Positions 60,232 through 64,000 of a DNA stretch of 64,000 bases are shown piece by piece. Under the pieces are notes generated by a model. The model was given only the letters and a program-made list of their open reading frames with translations. It searched no databases and was not told the origin of the DNA. Source of the DNA: Microcaldota archaeon. Lineage in GTDB: Archaea; Micrarchaeota; Micrarchaeia; Anstonellales; JAGGVH01. How positions within the stretch are numbered: the first letter of the stretch is position 1; the number at the start of each line of letters is the position of its first letter. The DNA is taken from assembly GCA_020854835.1 (NCBI GenBank), contig JAHKLX010000015.1, forward strand, positions 1 to 64,000, in the 5' to 3' direction. The position numbers and the translations under genes were made by a program.

Positions 60232-61821
60232 ATGGCTGAAGAGACTGAGGGATTTAAAGTTGCCAAGAAGATAGGCATTGGTAGCATTGCTAATTTTATA
60301 TCTGTAGGTATTGGAAAAGTTTTCACACTTTTGTTTTATTTGTTGATATTCTGGGCCCTTTCAAAAGAAGATGCGGGTTTGTTTTTTATTGCGTTGAGTT
60401 TTATGGGAGTTATTTCCATGTCATTTAATTTTGGGGTCCCTGCTATAATGCAGAGGTATACAGCTTTTTTTGAGGGTCAGGGAAAACACGGCAAGCTGAA
60501 AGATTTATTTTTAAAAGGCATAGTTTTCACAGTTGTTTCTGCTTTTGTTGTGAGTTTTTTCCTTTATTTGTTTAGGGAAACAATTGTTAATTTTTACGGC
60601 AATGTTCATTTGCTAGAACTTATGGGTTTGGTTGTGCTTGGATCTTTTTTCACAATTGTTTACCCTTATTTTATACAATTTTTATTAGGTAGGCAGAGGT
60701 TTATAAGATATGCTTCTATAAATTCAGTGTATCCTTTTTCAAGAATTATTTTTGCTTTAATTTTCATTTTTGTTTTATTTGATTCGACAGTAGTTTCCAT
60801 GCTTTTAGCACATACAATGTCTCTTGCCTTTGCTTTTTTGCTTTCAATGATCTTATGTATTTATGATTTTTTTAAGTTTATTTATCCAAATAAAAGGCAA
60901 AGTTTAACTTTTTTAGAAATAAAAGAAATGATTTTTTATGGGGTGCCAGTTTATGTAACTTCTATAAGTTCAACAATAACTTCTCATGCCGACACTCTTT
61001 GTATTGGTTATTTTATGCCTGAAGAAGCAGTTGCAAGCTATAATTCAGTTTTAACAATTGCAAGAAATGCAGGATATATCGTATCAACAATATTCAGTAA
61101 TATAATGGGTTCTACATTATCGTATTATTATGGTAAAGGAAATATGGATATGTTCAAAAAGATAACTGAAAATTCATTGAAATGGTATTTATTTTTTGGT
61201 CTTCCTGTTCTTTTAGTAGTTTTAGTTTATCCCTTTGAAATAATGAAATATTTCTTTAATGATTACGCTGATTCTTATTGGTTGTTTTACATTCTCGGAC
61301 CGACATTTTTCATGATGGTGTTATCCACATCACACAAAACTGCACTATCTGCTGGCGGTAAAACAAAAGTTTTCACGTATGTCACATTGGCAATGATAAT
61401 TCCTAATTTAATTTTAAACATAATTCTTATCCCCCACCTTGGTCTTTTAGGAGCTGCGATTGCCACAATGTTTTCCTTTATTTCATCCAAATCTCTTTTT
61501 ATCTATTATTCTAAAAAGTATTTTGGCATATGGTTCCCGAAAGACATTCATAAAGTTCTCCTTTCTGGAGGAATAATGCTATTTTGTTTAATTTTGATAC
61601 ACCAGTTCGTGGATATTGAATTAGTAACTGCATCTATATTTGATACAATGTCTTTTGACATACCTGTTAGAATTATAAGTATTTTTGTTTTGGGTTTGAT
61701 TGTTGGATCAGTTTTTCTAATCTATACTGCATCCTTTTTTATTCAAAAACCATTTACAGATGTTGAGAAACGATTATTAAATAAGTATATCCTACAAAAC
61801 TTTAGTTTTTTAATTGATTAA
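60232..61821 (+). CDS. Oligosaccharide flippase (PST/MATE-like)
   Basis: 529 residues, about 14 membrane helices. The plan matches Wzx/PST flippases: KKIGIGSIANFISVGIGKVF at the start, FNFGVPAIMQRYTAF, LLGRQRFIRYASINSVYPFSRI, FYGVPVYVTSISSTITSHADTLCIGYFM and a polysaccharide-biosynthesis C-terminal half. It would move lipid-linked glycan across the membrane. Upstream is the hairpin at 60160-60186. Downstream is a gene-free AT-rich gap and then glycan-locus genes on the opposite strand. Confidence 0.9.
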   Translation: MAEETEGFKVAKKIGIGSIANFISVGIGKVFTLLFYLLIFWALSKEDAGLFFIALSFMGVISMSFNFGVPAIMQRYTAFFEGQGKHGKLKDLFLKGIVFTVVSAFVVSFFLYLFRETIVNFYGNVHLLELMGLVVLGSFFTIVYPYFIQFLLGRQRFIRYASINSVYPFSRIIFALIFIFVLFDSTVVSMLLAHTMSLAFAFLLSMILCIYDFFKFIYPNKRQSLTFLEIKEMIFYGVPVYVTSISSTITSHADTLCIGYFMPEEAVASYNSVLTIARNAGYIVSTIFSNIMGSTLSYYYGKGNMDMFKKITENSLKWYLFFGLPVLLVVLVYPFEIMKYFFNDYADSYWLFYILGPTFFMMVLSTSHKTALSAGGKTKVFTYVTLAMIIPNLILNIILIPHLGLLGAAIATMFSFISSKSLFIYYSKKYFGIWFPKDIHKVLLSGGIMLFCLILIHQFVDIELVTASIFDTMSFDIPVRIISIFVLGLIVGSVFLIYTASFFIQKPFTDVEKRLLNKYILQNFSFLID

Positions 61822-61910
61822 AAAATTCATTAATCAGAATCCATATGTTTTTTATCATCAACTGCCTTTACAGTATTGTTTTATTTTTTAAACAGTAACT
61901 ATACACAAAA

Positions 61911-61923
61911 TTATTAATAATTA
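61911..61923 (+). repeat. Direct repeat TTATTAATAATTA, copy 1
   Basis: Thirteen-base AT-only repeat in the gene-free gap; its partner is at 62032-62044. At this base composition the match could be chance. Confidence 0.4.
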
Positions 61924-62031
61924 AATAATATTACATTATTTTTAAATAAATTTGATCATCACTATCAGACAACATATTTTGAGAATTACACTCCCTCAAT
62001 TTATTAATTCTACCCCCTCTCCCGAAACAAG

Positions 62032-62044
62032 TTATTAATAATTA
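62032..62044 (+). repeat. Direct repeat TTATTAATAATTA, copy 2
   Basis: Second copy of the thirteen-base repeat, 121 bases after the first. Confidence 0.4.
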
Positions 62045-62183
62045 CAAAATTTCATTTAAAAATACATTCATTATCACTTGCCCATATTATTTTTCCAAAA
62101 TACTTTTATTTTATTTTTTACAATCTATTATTTTTATCGGAAATTAGAAACTAAATTTATAAAATAATATATCAAATTTTTAA

Positions 62184-63353
62184 TTATATATCTTTATTTG
62201 TGATGTAAGTACTGAGTGCAAAATACATCCAAGCTTGCCCCCACCGAATAAATCTTATTTTTCTTTGGTTATTGGATAATAGTTTATTATAATTATTTCT
62301 AAACCAATTTTTCTCTTTTTTATGCCAATATTTCTCTTTGTAAAAATATAAATTTTCAAACATCATATTTTCAAGTGTCCACTTTAAAATTTTATCAGCA
62401 TACAAAAATTTTTTTTCATCACTAAATAACCATATTCCTACTGCACACGAAACTATGTCACTTCTTGATTTTTTTCTCAAATCAAACCAAGGCACTCCTT
62501 TCTCCCAGTCAAAAAATTTTTTTTTATAAGTTTCTATGGCTAATTTTATGTTTTTATCGTATTTATGAATTTTTAAATCTTTCAAAGCTTTTTTTGTAAA
62601 TTGTATGGTGAAACCTGTGTGATAATTGTCTATCAATTTTTCTTTTTTTCCATAATTCCAAAGACCTGTTTCTAATTGATTTTCAAAAATTTTTTCAATC
62701 AATTCTTTAGCTATGTATTCATTTTCTTTTTCTTTAGTGATCAAATACATTCCTGAAAATACATTGGCGGCCATTGCATTGACATTGTAAACTTTTCTTG
62801 AATCTAATGGGGTATAACTAAAAAAATATGAATTTTTTTCTAAATTATTTAATTCATTAATATAAAATTTTTTTACTGAATCAAAAACTGGCGAAACTTC
62901 CTCACAGTATTTTTTTTGATATTCGATCAAAGCTAAGGTGCTTAACGAAGTCGATGTAATATTCGGAGTATCTTTTGGTATTTTTATATTGGAATACCAG
63001 TCGAAAGGATATCCCCATGCCATATTATTTGATTTTTTACTTTTACAGTTTAACAATAAACTTCTAAGTTTTTCTGCCGTTTCTATTTTGCAATTTTTTT
63101 TATGTAAATATCCCATTAAAAACAATGCTATGGAATTTGAGTATATTTCTTTTTTTACATGCAATATTTTGCGTGTTTCGATTGGAAAACGATGTTCCAA
63201 TAAAAGAAAAGGAGCAGAAATATATTTTTTATATATTATTTTTGACCACAATCCATCGCCTTTGATATCATAAGGATCATAGCCGTAAAAATTACTGTTA
63301 TCTGCGTCAGTTAGGATTTTATCTCTCAAAATACATAATTTATTCATATTCAT
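62184..63353 (-). CDS. Alpha/alpha-toroid-like protein of a glycan locus
   Basis: 389 residues, mainly helical, without signal or membrane segment. Recurring patterns such as NITSTSLSTLALIEYQKKY, NQLETGLWNYG, DNYHTGFTIQFTKKAL and WGQAWMYFALSTYI look like the repeated helical hairpins of alpha/alpha-toroid enzymes (glycoside hydrolase or prenyltransferase-like). Similar proteins often appear in archaeal polysaccharide clusters with vague names. No catalytic residue can be assigned. It overlaps the next gene by four bases. Confidence 0.55.
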   Translation of the reverse strand: MNMNKLCILRDKILTDADNSNFYGYDPYDIKGDGLWSKIIYKKYISAPFLLLEHRFPIETRKILHVKKEIYSNSIALFLMGYLHKKNCKIETAEKLRSLLLNCKSKKSNNMAWGYPFDWYSNIKIPKDTPNITSTSLSTLALIEYQKKYCEEVSPVFDSVKKFYINELNNLEKNSYFFSYTPLDSRKVYNVNAMAANVFSGMYLITKEKENEYIAKELIEKIFENQLETGLWNYGKKEKLIDNYHTGFTIQFTKKALKDLKIHKYDKNIKLAIETYKKKFFDWEKGVPWFDLRKKSRSDIVSCAVGIWLFSDEKKFLYADKILKWTLENMMFENLYFYKEKYWHKKEKNWFRNNYNKLLSNNQRKIRFIRWGQAWMYFALSTYITNKDI

Positions 63354-64000
63354 TGATATTCACCATATATTTCTTTTAAAAACTTAAGATTTTTTTTCCA
63401 GATATATGTATTCTTAATTTTTGCAACATTCATTTTCATTTTGTTAATTTCAGATTTGTTTATTTTTTCATACAAATTTTTTATTTCTTTATGATTTGGC
63501 CATACATTATATCCGTATTTATTTTCATTTATAAATAATAATGTAGGATTGGGTGTTGCTATAATTATATTGCCTGAATTTAAAGCTTCATAAACTCTGT
63601 TGCTTTCACAGTATTTATTGTTTAGTGGTTCTTGAGCGAAAGCAACTATTGAACCATCAAAATATTCTAGTGTTTTTAACAGCATATTTCTGTTAACATA
63701 TCCGACAACTTTTACTTGTTCTAAGACCCCGGCCTTTGTTGCAATATTTAAGAATTTGTCTCCATCGCCCCCAAAATATATAATCCTTAAATTTTTATTG
63801 TATTTCAATGCTTCGATAAATGGTTTTAACGGTCTTGCTTCACTAATTGTACTAATCATAGATAGCCAAATATGCTTTTTGTCCATATCTTTTATTATCT
63901 CATGAGGTTTTATTTCTTCATTAAATGAATCTGGAAAATTCCGTATCACAAACATTTTCGCTTTTTTTAACTTGTACATCCTTTTAAGCAGTTTTCCTCT
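63350..64000 (-). CDS. GT4-family glycosyltransferase, 5' truncated
   Basis: The frame stays open from the ATG at 63979 to the window edge, so the true start is outside; about 217 residues of the C-terminal half are visible. RIIYFGGDGDKFLN, LEQVKVVGYVNRNMLLKTLEYFDGSIVAF, then NNKYCESNRVYEALNSGNIIIAT match the nucleotide-sugar-binding half of GT-B family 4 enzymes (the E-x7-E region is altered to ESNRVYEAL). It probably adds a sugar to the surface glycan moved by the nearby flippase. Confidence 0.8.
   Translation of the reverse strand, partial: RGKLLKRMYKLKKAKMFVIRNFPDSFNEEIKPHEIIKDMDKKHIWLSMISTISEARPLKPFIEALKYNKNLRIIYFGGDGDKFLNIATKAGVLEQVKVVGYVNRNMLLKTLEYFDGSIVAFAQEPLNNKYCESNRVYEALNSGNIIIATPNPTLLFINENKYGYNVWPNHKEIKNLYEKINKSEINKMKMNVAKIKNTYIWKKNLKFLKEIYGEYQ

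Larger units (their letters stand above)
61822..62183. other. Gene-free AT-rich gap
   Basis: This 362-base gap has no convincing ORF, tRNA or strong hairpin. It is highly AT-rich, with a pyrimidine-rich patch (TACCCCCTCTCCC) near 62011-62023. TTATTAATAATTA occurs twice, at 61911-61923 and 62032-62044. It separates convergent genes, so no promoter is needed here. Confidence 0.6.

Noticed and set aside
61911-62044. AT-only repeats as attachment sites or an origin
   Set aside because: Thirteen AT-only bases recurring in such AT-rich sequence can occur by chance, and no integrase or Orc1/Cdc6 gene is nearby.

Overview
The window is archaeal and AT-rich. It carries a dense set of archaeal information-processing genes: 20S proteasome beta subunit, aCPSF1/FttA, archaeal-type ProRS, Kae1, GTP-dependent dephospho-CoA kinase, ribosomal proteins L40e and L21e, TBP, Rpo4, DUF655, KsgA/Dim1, Fap7, EF-2, aRF1 and ABCE1/Rli1. 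TATA boxes of the TTTATAAA type, GGTGAT-like ribosome binding sites and apparently leaderless genes occur throughout. Small intergenic gaps, a class II LysRS, very large cysteine-rich surface proteins and several pilin-like small proteins suggest a DPANN-type archaeon (Woesearchaeota/Pacearchaeota-like). That placement is inference; marker-gene phylogeny would be needed.

Layout. 1-3421: the 3' part of a surface protein made of Cys-rich GEECD modules and eleven Cys-framed beta repeats. 3531-9155: housekeeping run psmB, aCPSF1, proS, kae1, DUF359. 9152-19111: a single minus-strand gene for a ~3,319-residue cysteine-rich, C-terminally membrane-anchored surface protein. 19242-19652: rpl40e and a tRNA-Met(CAT) interrupted by two introns, one at 37/38 and one in the T-loop at 59/60. 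19747-24382: a small helical protein, an unassigned 463-aa protein, two paralogous double-Lrp regulators and a membrane protein. 24517-29388: lysS and TBP on the minus strand, then rpl21e-rpo4-DUF655-hypothetical-ksgA on the plus strand. 29516-38461: a three-gene surface-protein operon (lipoprotein-like, Ig-like stalk, carboxypeptidase-regulatory-like repeats with a C-terminal anchor). 38454-43780: Fap7, then a seven-gene run with four pilin-like N-termini and a PrsW-family intramembrane protease. 43788-47626: EF-2, a small membrane protein and aRF1. 47699-48822: three tandem VirB2/TrbC-like small membrane proteins. 48949-52382: a type IV pilin followed by a polytopic membrane protein, a methyltransferase and a family 2 glycosyltransferase. 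52385-56916: ABCE1, an unassigned 407-aa protein, an AP-endonuclease-family TIM barrel and a HAD phosphatase. 57030-57538: a RHH/RelE-type toxin-antitoxin pair. 57544-60011: ATP-grasp protein, CDP-alcohol phosphatidyltransferase and inositol-1-phosphate synthase, which together look like an archaetidylinositol lipid cassette. 60232-64000: flippase, an alpha/alpha-toroid-like protein and a truncated glycosyltransferase, the edge of a surface-glycan locus.

How it fits together. About half the window builds the cell exterior: giant disulfide-rich adhesin-like proteins, an Ig-like stalk operon, two different kinds of small pilin-like subunits, and glycan export and transfer enzymes. No assembly ATPase, prepilin peptidase or platform protein is visible here, so any assembly machinery must lie elsewhere. 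The observations most worth a second look are the doubly interrupted tRNA-Met, the triplicated VirB2-like locus with a near-identical segment shared by its first and third copies, and the pilin/PrsW gene cluster.
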